Assembly (NCBI GenBank): GCA_009733575.1
Contig: ML769678.1
Location: 19,964-83,963 of the forward strand
Source of the DNA: Gymnopus androsaceus JB14
Taxonomy: Eukaryota > Basidiomycota > Agaricomycetes > Agaricales > Omphalotaceae
DNA: 64,000 nucleotides
Direction: 5' to 3'
Shown here: piece by piece, positions 46,233-57,689 of the stretch
Layout: every line of letters starts with the position of its first letter
Numbering within the stretch: the first letter of the stretch is position 1
Program-made: the position numbers and the translations under genes
Notes under the pieces: generated by a model
The model's input: only the letters and a program-made list of their open reading frames with translations
What the model was told of the DNA's origin: nothing
The model's database searches: none

Positions 46233-46951
46233 GCATGAGCAAAACCTGTATGTGCTCTAGAGTGCTCCAGAGCTCTCCAGAGTGCTCTGGAGGACCATTG
46301 AGTTCTCTGGAGCTCTCTGGAAACTGCCCATCATTCTGCCCATCATTCAATAAACTTTAGGTTAGAGCCCCATTTAATCAAGAATTTCATATCGTTACAG
46401 ATTGTAACCATGCAATAAGTGTTAAGTTCATATGCGTCATTTATTGTACACTATCAAAACACAGCAGTCTAGATAATACTACATAAGACTACATAGTACT
46501 AAGTACCGCTTCTAGCCAGCTTGAATATTTCCCAATTTCTGCCTCCCCATTTCCCACTCTCTGAGTCTGCCTCTGCCTCCACAACCCTCAGACATCTCCA
46601 AACACCAGCCAATCAATGCCAAAATGGATAAGAGCCCACCATGGGAGGAAAAAAAATTGTCCCAAGGTTGCAACACTGGAAGGACACAAAAGAAAAGCAC
46701 AAGTCCAATGCTCAACTTCGAGTTCATGAACGGCGACACTTTTATATAACGCCCTGACAGTTTACAGCATTTTGATCAGTTCTGTTGGTTATAACTTATG
46801 TCACTTATCTGACAGCTGTCCATCGATTCCCTCAGCTCCTACAGCTTCGGAGCAGCCAGAGCAGTCAGAGCACGTCAGAGCACTCCAGAGCACTCCAAAG
46901 CATCAATTGAATGCTTTGACTGCTCTGGCAACATACAGGTTTTGCTGATGT
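46233..46951. mobile_element. Foldback-family element, 719 bp, 8-bp TSD GCACTAAT
   Basis: GCATGAGCAAAACCTGTATG at the left and CATACAGGTTTTGCTGATGT at the right, flanked by GCACTAAT at 46225-46232 and 46952-46959. Subterminal CTCCAGAG/CTCTGGAG repeats occur at both ends, with GACAGCTGTCA near the right. The 8-bp TSD links the family to hAT-type transposition. Confidence 0.75.
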
Positions 46952-46959
46952 GCACTAAT

Positions 46960-47239
46960 ACAGTTTTTATATATATAACAGTGACATAATTTTTGATGTA
47001 GATAAAAATTATGCAATAAGATTGTGTCAAGATCTATGCATGGGCATTGGGCACCTGTGTGTACAATAAAAAAACTGGCTGCAGCCTCAAAATATAGTTG
47101 CTACTATTATGAAATTAATGAGGGTGCCCACACCTATGAATATGCAATTATAGGACTAGTATTTATATTATTATCCTTGTGTACATATTTTCTGTACAGA
47201 AGGTATACTACTGTATAATTTCAACCAAGTGTTCAAGGG
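46960..47239. other. Spacer before the copia element
   Basis: AT-rich, no gene seen. Ends with the target site TATGG at 47240-47244. Confidence 0.4.
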
Positions 47240-47244
47240 TATGG

Positions 47245-47607
47245 TGTTGGAATATCAAAGGTAAATATATTCTATCGAACTACACATGGAACGCTTTCTC
47301 GTAGTATCCACTTGTTTGTATCACCATCCCATGCACTCCATTGTTATCGTCTCGCAGACTCCACTTAGTCTCTCGCCGTATCCACTTGCTCTCTCGCAGT
47401 ACCCACTTTACCGTATGGACAGTAGCCACACATATTCACGCAGTAGCCACTTGCCCGATATATCATTGGTACTTAGGACTGTATATAAGCTTAGGTACTA
47501 TACCCTGTAAAAACACCGTTGTCCCCCATCGATCTGTGTGATTGTTACTACTAAGTCCTGTGTGGACTTACTTCTGCTACTTCCTATTTAGGAACGTAAC
47601 TCTAATA
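47245..47607 (+). repeat. 5' LTR of copia element
   Basis: TGTTGGAATATC...GTAACTCTAATA. Contains TGTATATAAGC as a likely TATA box near 47480. The end is TA, not the usual CA, in all three LTR copies of the window. Confidence 0.93.
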
Positions 47608-47619
47608 GGTTATGGGCCC
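47608..47619 (+). promoter_or_regulatory. Primer-binding site for initiator tRNA-Met anticodon arm
   Basis: GGTTATGGGCCC starts directly after the LTR. It is complementary to the GGGCCCAUAACC anticodon arm of eukaryotic initiator tRNA-Met, the half-tRNA priming mode known from Drosophila copia. Confidence 0.75.
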
Positions 47620-47665
47620 CGGCCTTAACCATTGACGCATCTATTTGTGGACATAACCTTTGTTG

Positions 47666-50600
47666 ATGTCACAACCTAGGCCTACTGCACCAGCAGCTCA
47701 CAGAACAGCATCAGGACAAGCCGCCGCCACCGCAGCATCCAGCAGTAAACCAGTGCCTTTACCATTACCATTACCAGCCACCGATCAGAAGGCACCTTGC
47801 ACTTCGAAATCTCATATAGCGGATAAAGACGAAACCCGCGACAGGTGGTGGAATCCAAGCGACCAGAAGTGGTTTGTTTGTGCTAAACAGCCTTGCCCAA
47901 ACCGGTACGATACTCCTCACAAGGATACTAAATACACTGCAGAATTACCGGATTACGCCGATCTACCTGATATTGTTCAGGAACAATTTATCAAAATTGC
48001 AGAAAACGAAAGACAGGAGAAAAGACATAGCGAACGTCTAGCTGGCAAACAGAAAGCCGCAGCCTCATCTTCATCTAATCCCACTCCAGCACCTACTCCT
48101 TCACCAGCTCCAGTTTTGTTACCAAAACAAGAGCCACAGCAAACAACACCACCTCCACTTCCATCGAATCCATCTCCACAGCCATCTCCACAACAAACTC
48201 CACAGCCCTTACCGAGTGATCTTCCACAAAGATCTCCACCCTCATCTCCATCAGATTCAGGATCTGAATTGTCAGGGGCATTTGAATCAGATTCCGACAA
48301 CGACAATATGTCTAAAGCACTAAAAGCCTTTGATAAGGTTACAACCTTAAAGTCGGACAGATCAAACTGGGATACGTGGAAAACTCGAGTGGAATTTGCA
48401 GCCAGATCTATCGGCTACCAGCGTTATTTTGAATGGAACCCACATATAACATCGGATCCAGACGCAACGGAGAATGATAGAGAAAAGGACAATGACCTTT
48501 TGAATGCTATCATTGGCAGGTTATTGGATGGAATATTCCGAAGGTATAGGAACTATGATAACACGAAATGGTTGTGGGAAAATTTACTCGCTGATTATGA
48601 TTCTAAAAACGCTCTTACTGAATCATTTTTGCAAAGACAACTTCACACCATGCAATGCACGGACCCATCCAAGGTCAATAAACATTTGGACAACATGATC
48701 AGCATCCGGGACGACCTCACGACAAGAGGAATCGATATCAATGATGATATATTTGTCAATACCATTATGTCCTCTGTCCCCGACACCTTCAAAGCCACCA
48801 TAAACGCATTGGCTGTTTTCTCCGTGAAAGCAGACAAGAAGCTCAGTCCTGCCAAGCTTATTTCCACCATTCGTGCTGAATCAATGGTACACCAAATGCG
48901 ACATGATCACAAGAAGGAATCGGCAAACTATGCCGGTAACAGGGGAAGAGGAGGTTTCCGAGGCCGTGGAAAGTCCTTTAGGGGAAATTCCCGAGGTAGA
49001 GGCAGAGGTCGCGGAGGATCAACGAGTCGCCAGGACTCTGTTTGTTACAACTGCAGAGGTAAAGGTCACTTTGGAAATCAATGTCCATCGGAGAAACGCA
49101 GTCAGGCCAACGAGGCCAAGGAGACGAAGGCTCCTAAAGAAAAGCAGAAGAAGAAATCGGATGGAAACTGGAGAGACAGGCCGAAGAACAGCGAAGTGGC
49201 ATCCTCATCCATGATTGAGGAAGTACCAGAGTCATCATGGGCAGCAATCGAAATTCCCGCTAAGCATGGGAATCTTGTTTTCGATTTTTCCGAAATAGCT
49301 GATAAATTCGAATTAGCTCTTTCATCGCCGAGCGATCACAAATGTCAGAAATACAATTCTGATATAGTGCAAAACATCAAAGTCGACAGTCCGCCACCTC
49401 TTACTCTTAACGAGGAAGAGGAGGAAGAAGTATACGTCAATTTTAATCTCTTTCCTTCCTTCAAATTTGGATATGACACCGAAGAAGGAGTTGGAAAAGG
49501 TGATCATGCTTACGCTGCAGCCCACAGTTACGGAGCAATTCTTTTTGACTCCGGATGCTCTACCCACATGACGCCACTCACCGACGAACTCAGGAATCAA
49601 CGGCAGATTCCAACACGAGTCATCCAGGCCGCTAACGCAGAAACCTTCACGGCAAACATCTCCGGCACACTCCATCTGGGACTTCCAACAAACAAACAAG
49701 AAATAAGAATGTTAAAGCTCCCCAACACCCTTCTATGTCCAGACACTCCCAACACACTCGTATCACTGGGAAAACTCGATGATGATGGCTATGCCATCCA
49801 CACTGCAAATGGTAAAATGACGATCAGAGATCGCCAGGGAAATCTCGTGGGAGTTATCCCAAAGATTAACGGACTATATCAGATCCCATCACGGGAACAC
49901 ACTTATTCGACTAAGATTGGCAGATTGGTATCTCTTTACGAGGCACACTGCATCTTAGGTCATCTCAACTATGCTTACGTAAAGCATATGTTCCGAGACA
50001 ACCAGGTTCGTGGAATTGGATTGGATCCGAAGCAAATGGACGAACCAGAATGCCGTGCTTGTATGCTTGGGAAAGCATCCAGGTATCCTATCGCTCAGGT
50101 GCGATCATCTCCACGTGCAGAGAATTTTGGAGACATCTTCCACATGGACGTGTGGGGACCATCACAAGTCAGGACAGTAAACCATTGCACTTACACGCTG
50201 ACTTTAGTTGACGAAGCAACTGACTGGTTGGAGGAACCCCAAATGAAGTCGAAGGACGAGTCATTCGCACAGTACGTGGTTCTCCAAACAGGTCTCCAAA
50301 CACAATACGGCACAACTGTTAAAGTTCTCCACTCTGATTGAGGGGGAGAATTTCTCAGTAACGAATTCACGGCATATCTGGAACGCATTGGGACACGACG
50401 ATGTCTCACAGTACACGACACCCCGGAACACAATGGTATAGCGGAACGCGCACATCGAACGTTGCTTAATGCAGTTCGAAGTCTTTTGATCTCATCAGGA
50501 CTCCCGAAATGGCTTTGGGGATTCATGATGAAATATGCGGTATATGTTTGGAACAGGACACCGAAGAAAGCCATTGGAATGGCCACTCCATACAAGAAAC

Positions 50601-52618
50601 GGTTTGGTATTAAACCGGACATTACTAATCTTCGAATCTTTGGCAGTATCGTTTACGTTAAACGAGAAAAGGAACCAGGCAAATTGGAACCACAGGCTCA
50701 GGAAGGACGCTGGATAGGACTCGAACCCGAATCAAATGGTCACTACATTTACTGGCCAACATGTCACACTGTCACAATGGAGAGGAACGTAGTTTTCTCT
50801 GACAGGCAGATCCAACCCGTTGAAGGGGAGGATGGAAATTTGGGAAATTTGGAAACATCAGTCACCAAGTCGGAACAGCCTGTCATACCAGTTCCAGAAG
50901 AGATTGCCGAACCAATTGCACCAGACGAAGTATCTGGGAAACGAGTCAGACGACCCACCAAGAAGATCAGGGACATCATTGAAGGACTTGGAGAAGGAAG
51001 TGATGAGTTGCGACATCTTACCGCATCTCTAGGTCAGGTAACATCAGAAATCGAATCTGATCCTTTATCTGTTGCAGAAGCTATGCGACGACCTGACAGC
51101 TCCAAATGGTACGATGCCATGAAGAACAAAATCTCCAGACTCCAGGAGCGTGGAACCTATACAATTGTCACTCCACCTCCAGAAGCAAACATTCTCACAT
51201 CCAAATGGGTCTATCGGACCAAGAAGGATGAACGAGGTCACATTACAGGACACAGAGCTCGTCTTGTTGTACGTGGATTCAATCAGATCCCAGACATTGA
51301 CTACTTCCCAGACGAAACATTCGCATCTGTCGCGAAACTTGCATCAGCCCGTGCCATACTCAGCATTGGAGCTGAGAAGAGCATGATTATTCACCAAATG
51401 GACGTGAAATCAGCTTACCTTTACGGGAAATTGGATGACAACGAGCACATTTTTATGAAGGCACCTCCAGGCATTGATATAGGGGTAAAACCAGGTCAAA
51501 CTTTACGGCTTAAACTCGCACTTTACGGACTTAAACAAGCCGGTCGACGATGGTACATGCGATTCAGGGAAATCATGACCCAACTGGGGTTTAAACAGTC
51601 TGATTTTGATCACGCTGTTTTCTATCGCACTAATCCCTTCACCATCATTTTCATACATGTTGACGACATGACATTGGTTACTGAAACCCTGGCCATCATG
51701 GAGAAACTAAAGAAAGATATTGGGGCTATAATCGAAGTTGTTGATTCCGGAGAAATCCATTGGTTACTTGGGATCGAGATCCGAAGATCTCTCCATAATA
51801 GGACGATTCACCTATCCCAGCGGTCATACATTGACGCCATACTCTCTCGCTATGGATTCTCGGATATAAAGCCACTCTCTATTCCCTTCGATCCCCACAT
51901 TCACCTCACCAAAGACCAGTCACCAAAAACGGTCAAGGATATCGCTTTCATGCGCGACAAACCCTACAGAGAGGCCCTTGGCGCTCTCCAGTACTTATCC
52001 GTTGCTACGAGACCTGACATCACGTATGCAGTCTCCATCCTTGCTCGCTTTTCACAAAACCCCGGCATCACTCATTGGAATGGTGTACGCCGTGTCTACG
52101 CCTATCTCAAATACACTCGAGATTTTTGGCTCAGTACGAGCAACCAGGAGACAGTCCAAGGCTATACGGATGCGGATGGTATGTCCCAAGAAGATCGACA
52201 TGCTATTTCCGGGTACGTTTTTATGTTGAATGGCGGAGCAGTATCTTGGTCGTCGAAACGACAGGATACCATTTCTTTATCCACCACGGAAGCCGAGTAT
52301 ATCGCTTTGACCCATGCGGCAAAGGAAGCGATCTGGCTTAGGAATCTTTTGTCGGAAATCTTTGGTCCAATTACTCATGCGATCCCTATCAAGTCAGACA
52401 ATCAGTCCGCCATCGCATTGGCAAAGGATGATCGTTTTCATGCTAGGACCAAACACATCGATATCCGATATCACTTCATCCGCTATGTCATCGAGGAAGG
52501 TAAAATTCGTCTTACATACTGCCCTACCGAAAACATGACAGCAGACATCTTCACCAAAGCCTTACCTTCGATGAAAGCCAAACACTTCGCAGCATCCATG
52601 GGATTAGCAAAGGTTTGA
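47666..52618 (+). pseudogene. copia gag-pol polyprotein with one in-frame stop
   Basis: About 1650 codons from ATG 47666, with one TGA at 50339-50341. Order: Pro-rich N-terminus, gag core (WDTWKTRVEFAARSIGY), RGRGRG stretch, zinc knuckle CYNCRGKGHFGNQC, protease LFDSGCSTHM, integrase HHCC (HCILGHLNY...CRACMLG), DDE core (FHMDVWGP; the stop lies just after the second Asp in HSD). Then comes reverse transcriptase (HQMDVKSAYLYG, IHVDDMTLV) and RNase H (GYTDADGMS, LSTTEAEYIAL, KHIDIRYHFIR). The protease-integrase-RT-RNase H order defines copia. The nonsense codon stands where an Arg or Asn codon is expected in integrase. Confidence 0.93.
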
Positions 52619-52625
52619 AGGGGAG
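52616..52625 (+). promoter_or_regulatory. Polypurine tract
   Basis: TGAAGGGGAG immediately before the 3' LTR, overlapping the gag-pol stop codon. The expected site of plus-strand priming. Confidence 0.75.
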
Positions 52626-52988
52626 TGTTGGAATATCAAAGGTAAATATATTCTATCGAACTACACATGGAACGCTTTCTCGTAGTATCCACTTGTTTGT
52701 ATCACCATCCCATGCACTCCATTGTTATCGTCTCGCAGACTCCACTTAGTCTCTCGCCGTATCCACTTGCTCTCTCGCAGTACCCACTTTACCGTATGGA
52801 CAGTAGCCACACATATTCATGCAGTAGCCACTTGCCCGATATATCGTTGGTACTTAGGACTGTATATAAGCTTAGGTACCATACCCTGTAAAAACACCGT
52901 TGTCCCCCATCGATCTGTGTGATCGTTACTACTAAGTCCTGTGTGGACTTACTTCTGCTACTTCCTATTTAGGAACGTAACTCTAATA
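52626..52988 (+). repeat. 3' LTR of copia element
   Basis: 363 bp, same ends as the 5' LTR, four substitutions noticed (for example TTCATGCAG versus TTCACGCAG). Followed by TSD TATGG. Confidence 0.93.
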
Positions 52989-53084
52989 TATGGTGCATTA
53001 CACCTTGAGTTCAACTTTTCAGATGTTTTATTTCCTTTAAGGAAGTGCTGGCAGAGCCGGCAACCAAAAAAAAAAAACCTTATA

Positions 53085-53230
53085 GGGATGTTTCGCTGTG
53101 GCAAAATTTGCCAAGTTTTATGGCAAATTTTTATGGCATGACGTAGTGCAAACTCTATGGAGTGCGGCCAAATTTGCTATATATTATGGCAAATTTTGGA
53201 GCAGCAAAATTTGCTGCAGCGAAACATCCC
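53085..53230. mobile_element. MITE, 146 bp, TIR GGGATGTTTCGCTG, TSD TTATA
   Basis: Perfect 14-bp termini (GGGATGTTTCGCTG / CAGCGAAACATCCC), flanked by TTATA at 53080-53084 and 53231-53235. The interior has repeated GGCAAATTT in both orientations. Class uncertain. Confidence 0.8.
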
Positions 53231-53235
53231 TTATA

Positions 53236-55320
53236 TGGCGATATTTCTCAAATTTTGGTCCGGTTATGCATTATGATCATTGAAAAGGCCATAGTTCTTG
53301 GGGGTCCATTATGCATTACAAGAACTTTTGGTCAAAATTATCCAGTATAATGACTATACTAATGAATTTACCTGTGAGTACCTGCAGGTACCTGTGACAT
53401 CTGTGGATACCTGTGCATAAATTACCTGAGGGTGATGGGTATTTTAAGCATCAGGTTTCCATGGATGCAGGTATAGCTTTTGAGATTGGAATTACCCACA
53501 TGTATGGGTACAGGTAACTTGTGGATAGTACTTGTACTGACCTCTGATTCCGAAGTTCTTTTGCTGCAGCCCTTCCAGAAAGCTTGGTAACACTTGCTTC
53601 ATTCATATATGCATTATTATCTGTGTTGGAATTCTTATGCATTCAAAACACCCAACTTAACTGAGGAGGCTAACCTCAGATGGGAGCCCTCTTGGATGCA
53701 TTCCATTTCTCTCCTTGCCTATGGTGGTTCCATTCAGCCAGGATACTGCAGGTACTTTCAATCTCACTACCTTGGGGACAGATAATGGAATTTTTGAACT
53801 TGAATGCCATACCTCATTTCTCCAACGGTCAACCATGACAATCTTCTCACTTTGCAACAAGAAAAATGTTTGCAGTTCGCCACAATTTGCTGCAATCTCA
53901 ACACATCTACTACATTCTCCATGAACTCCATGCTGTTGCATGGTCATCTGTACAGTTTGCATCTTCAGTCTGTTAGTTCCTCACAACAAAAGATACCAGG
54001 CATCATGACTGCCAACTTCAGCAAAGTGAGAGACAATGAGGAAAATAAAAGAAGAATGGATTGAGGACTAGGAAGTATTGACAAGATTGAAGCTAAGGAC
54101 TATGCTACAGCTACATCTACTACATAACTAATGTACAAGCCCTAAGCCCAACACCCCAAACTCATATTCCCTAAACTCATATATGTACATAAGGTACTAA
54201 CAATGCATGAAACAAGTAAAGTAGCAATGTAAACAACAGTAAGTAATAAGTAATCATACATACATACATGGCACCAAATGCAGCATGCTGACACAAGGTG
54301 TGATCATAATGATTCACTGTGTTTCCTGCAATGTATAACATATGGAATACCTCCAGAATACAGCAGGGGCAACAGCTATGTATAAAGAATATTATATGTC
54401 CTATATACCTAGCAAATACTAATTGAATTGAGTGGGTGTACAACCCTTGTAACATGAATGTATAATTCGAGTATGTCTCAGGTATTCCTATGTTTATACA
54501 GGTAGTAGGCTGCAAAAAATACACATAGAATACGCCAGATTATACCCAGATTATACTTGAGGAATACAGTCACGTTTCCATGATTCCTCTACCGGCTCAC
54601 ACATCATAGGAAACAGATCTCATGTATTGGCTCCGGTTTGCTTCCGGAGCCTCTGATACCTAGGACTACATACTAATGTTACTCAAACATATACATAGAA
54701 GAAACAGATCCAAATGAAACAAGTACTATTTGCGATTTCTTTAACAGTACAGTGTTGAGAGCTTAATCTGCTGCTGTCGGCAGTAAAATATACATCTTCT
54801 GGCTGAAACGGCAGCTCAGCCCAATAAGAATCCATCATCTGCAACAGACAAAGTAGTTAGCAATTTTTATCAGACACATTCTACGAAAGACATACTGGTT
54901 GAAACAAATGTGAGCAAAAGAATTCAAACTGACCTGATCACACAGGACATTCATATTTAAGGAGAAAACATTTTGTATAATTACACAAAAAAGTATGGTA
55001 ATTTCAAGCAAATGTGGAATAAATCAAGGTAGATCTATAGTACAAAAAACAAGTAAACAACCTGCCAACACCATCAGAGAAAACTACTACCCTATGCAAC
55101 AAGACAACTGGCAGAATGGTAGGGATGATAACAATGGAGCTGGGGTTTGAATGGATGGAGATAGAGTCAGTACACAAAAGAATGATGGAGAGGAGGGGTT
55201 TCAATGGATAACAATGGATATAGCAGGGACAATAACAATGGAGGAGGAGTTTGAATAGAGTTAGAGCAGAAAGGAGAATGAAAATCAATGAGAAAGACCT
55301 ACGCAAGCAAATTCCAACAC
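53236..55320. other. AT-rich spacer, no gene seen
   Basis: Short repeats of GTACCTG and GGTACC near 53370-53430. No supported gene or RNA. Confidence 0.4.
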
Positions 55321-56571
55321 CTACAAGACATGTGGAATGGTGGGGGGTCGATGGTAGACCTTGACAAACATATGTACATAGTAGTTCACCAAAGTCCCCT
55401 CAACTTCCTGCATTCCGAGCTCATCATCCTCCTTTGGGAAAATCCTTTTCAGCTCAATAGGTTTCTCCCCAGGCCAACCTTTAATAAGATTGAAGAGTCC
55501 CTTGAGGTAATGCACACAAAGTGATTGATTAGAATGTGAAGAAAACCCAGGCTGCGTGATACGAGGACAATGAGCCAGCCCAGGCCAGCATTGATGGACC
55601 TCCTACTCCCTTGCAAACCATGCCTCTTTCAACATCTCTGCTTCTTCGCCATCTCCCTCAGGCTCCAGTACCATGTGTCAGTCAATGGTTAACATCTCCA
55701 GACAAAATTTGGCCTCATACAACTCCCAGACAATCTCCCAAACAATTTGAGGGTCCAACAATCCATAGGCATTATGCTGAACTAATTGACCATTCCAGTA
55801 TGCAGGTGCGGAAGAGATCTTGTTCTTGTCAAGCTGGATTCCCATCGAATGTGACTCCCTGACCAAGGACCTCAATATATCCAACATCTCTTTATGATTT
55901 TGTGAAGCAGCATGGAAACCATCAGCAGTCTCAAGCATAGCCCACCACTTTTTGTTTACAAACAACCGTGGACCAGGAAGACCAAGCTGCCAGAGAATGA
56001 CAGGGCAAATACGTAACCAAGACAGTAATAGTGCCGGTTTGAGCGCATTGCTGGGATCAACAAAGAGCAAAGGATCAGGAAGGTAATGCTCAAGGAGAGA
56101 AGGCCCTGTAAAGGGGTGTAGTTCTGCGAGCCTGCGCCTGGCTTCATCCCACAAATATAGGCAGGCAGGAAAGCTCTCATGCATCACTGCAACAAAATGG
56201 TTGCACTCTTTGTGAATGGGACCCCGAGGCAAGCCTAATATATGTTAGAGCATTGAACACTGCAAAGTAAAACAATAAATAATTACCTGTTTTCTGCCTT
56301 TTTGCCTCCTGCACAGGCAATACCCACTCCTGACTGGTAACATCCAGTAACTCTATCCGCCAGGTAGTAGGAGCTTGGTTTGCAGAAGTATTAGAACATG
56401 CAGAATGTGCAGGGCCCATTAATCTGAGGCGGGAGGTGGGGGTAATCATTTCTTGCATGCCAAATGTCCCAACCAGCGATGAAGCAAACTGTCGCTGGAC
56501 AAAGAGACTCATTCTAGCATAACAAGTGTGGCTGCCAGGGAGACCACAATAAATGAGACTGTGAGGAGGAT
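55321..56571 (-). pseudogene. Uncharacterised Agaricomycete repeat-associated protein, 5' truncated
   Basis: Minus-strand exons: GLPGSHTCYARMSLFVQRQF, then WRIELLDVTSQEWVLPVQEA, an intron (about 56236-56288), RGPIHKECNHFVAVMHESFP, FVDPSNALKPALLLSWLRI, ETADGFHAASQNHKEMLDIL, GIQLDKNKISSAPAYWNG, and a last exon HYLKGLFNLIKGWPGEKPIE to IPHVL (stop 55321). It resembles a widespread unnamed family of Agaricomycete proteins (from memory; unverified). The 5' end is cut by the LTR starting at 56572. Function unknown. Confidence 0.5.
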
Positions 56572-57019
56572 TGTTATATCCATGCGACTTCCGATACTTA
56601 CAACCGACATTACCGCAATTGGTCGGCGCCGCCGAGCGATCGCCGCTAGCAAGCATCGGATAATCTTCGCAAGTTTCTATTCATTCTTATTGTTTATCCT
56701 TTCTATTACTTATTGTTCTTCTACTGAATTAACTGTCAATACTTATTATACTTCTACTGAATACTTACTTACTTCGGCCCGATAGCTCTTCGAGTATATA
56801 AGCTAGAGTATTCTGTTTAGTAGTCTTCAGTTTAAATATCAACTTGGATAACTACTTCTCCGGAGATTACTCTCGTCATTGTCTCTATCATTCGTCGGCC
56901 TTCTGCCGACAACAATTATTCTCTTCATCGGACTATGCGACGTAGCGAGGGTGTTGTTAATAACTTCACTATCAGTCCACCACCTCGAGCGGCAGTCGCT
57001 ATCGATCGTTGACAATCCA
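56572..57019 (+). mobile_element. Ty3/gypsy 5' LTR (probable)
   Basis: Starts TGTTATATCC and ends ACAATCCA, followed by TTGGCGATACT as a possible primer site. A TATATAAG box lies near 56795. No 3' LTR is present in the window. Boundaries are inferred from one copy plus the gag that follows. Confidence 0.55.
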
Positions 57020-57105
57020 TTGGCGATACTTTTCCGCCGCTTGCTCGTAGCACGCTCCTAGCAGTATATTTAAACTAATACTTGTTAACGTTGTACTTGT
57101 TCTAG

Positions 57106-57305
57106 ATGCATCGATGTCCAAGGAGAGGCCAACCAACGGTCGATCCACCTATCATTCCTCCCAACTCCCCTACTACTCCTAATCCTTTCATCGCCAACGC
57201 TCAATCTCTTCAACCCTATCAGGAGTCAATTTCAGTGATCGGCAATACTCGCCGACGTGGTAGTGGTTTCGGTCCCACAGCCAGCTGATTCCGCTAAGCC
57301 TTTGC
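57106..57305 (+). pseudogene. gypsy gag, N-terminal piece before the insertion
   Basis: Starts MHRCPRRGQPTVDPPIIPPN, a Pro-rich leader, and reaches a stop at 57286-57288 just before the large inverted-repeat element. It continues on the other side at about 61230. Confidence 0.5.
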
Positions 57306-57356
57306 CAAATATCCCGATAAGTGTCGGGGAACATTTTGCAATTTGACCCGATAAAA

Positions 57357-57605
57357 TCAAAGAAAAAAAAAAATTTGCCCCAGGACACTATTTGCCAAAT
57401 ATTCTGATAGGGGGTGGATCATCCTCGGATGCTGCTGCCATTTGATCGGCACAACGGCAAACTTGTGGATTCCGTTTCCACCCTTCCCAGGGCGCTTATT
57501 TGCTTGTTTTGATAAATATTTGGCATATTCTCTAGCTTCTGGCTCTTTTGCTAAATATTTGGCATAATTAATACTGCTTTCAAAAGTGGCGGGATCTGTG
57601 CGCAT
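57357..57605 (-). other. Outward open frame in left arm
   Basis: Reads INYAKYLAKEPEAREYAKYL, KRPGKGGNGIHKFAVVPIKW, HPRMIHPLSEYLANSVLGQ. The right arm (60968-61228, plus) encodes the same peptide but lacks 12 residues (EPEAREYAKYLS region), an in-frame difference. The family is not recognised. Confidence 0.4.
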
Positions 57606-57689
57606 GCCAGCCCACCGGCAACCATATCATTGGGCGCTTATGGGCGCTTATTTCCCGAAAAAAGTCGGTCATTGGGCTGCATAAATCTT

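Larger units (their letters stand above)
47245..52988 (+). mobile_element. Ty1/copia LTR retrotransposon, near-complete
   Basis: 5744 bp with two 363-bp LTRs, primer site, gag-pol and polypurine tract. Target-site duplication TATGG at 47240-47244 and 52989-52993. LTRs differ at only four positions seen by eye, so the insertion is recent. A single internal stop in gag-pol is the only obvious lesion. Confidence 0.95.

Noticed and set aside
47286..47541. Short frames inside the LTRs
   Set aside because: Present in both LTRs of the element as non-coding LTR sequence with promoter features.
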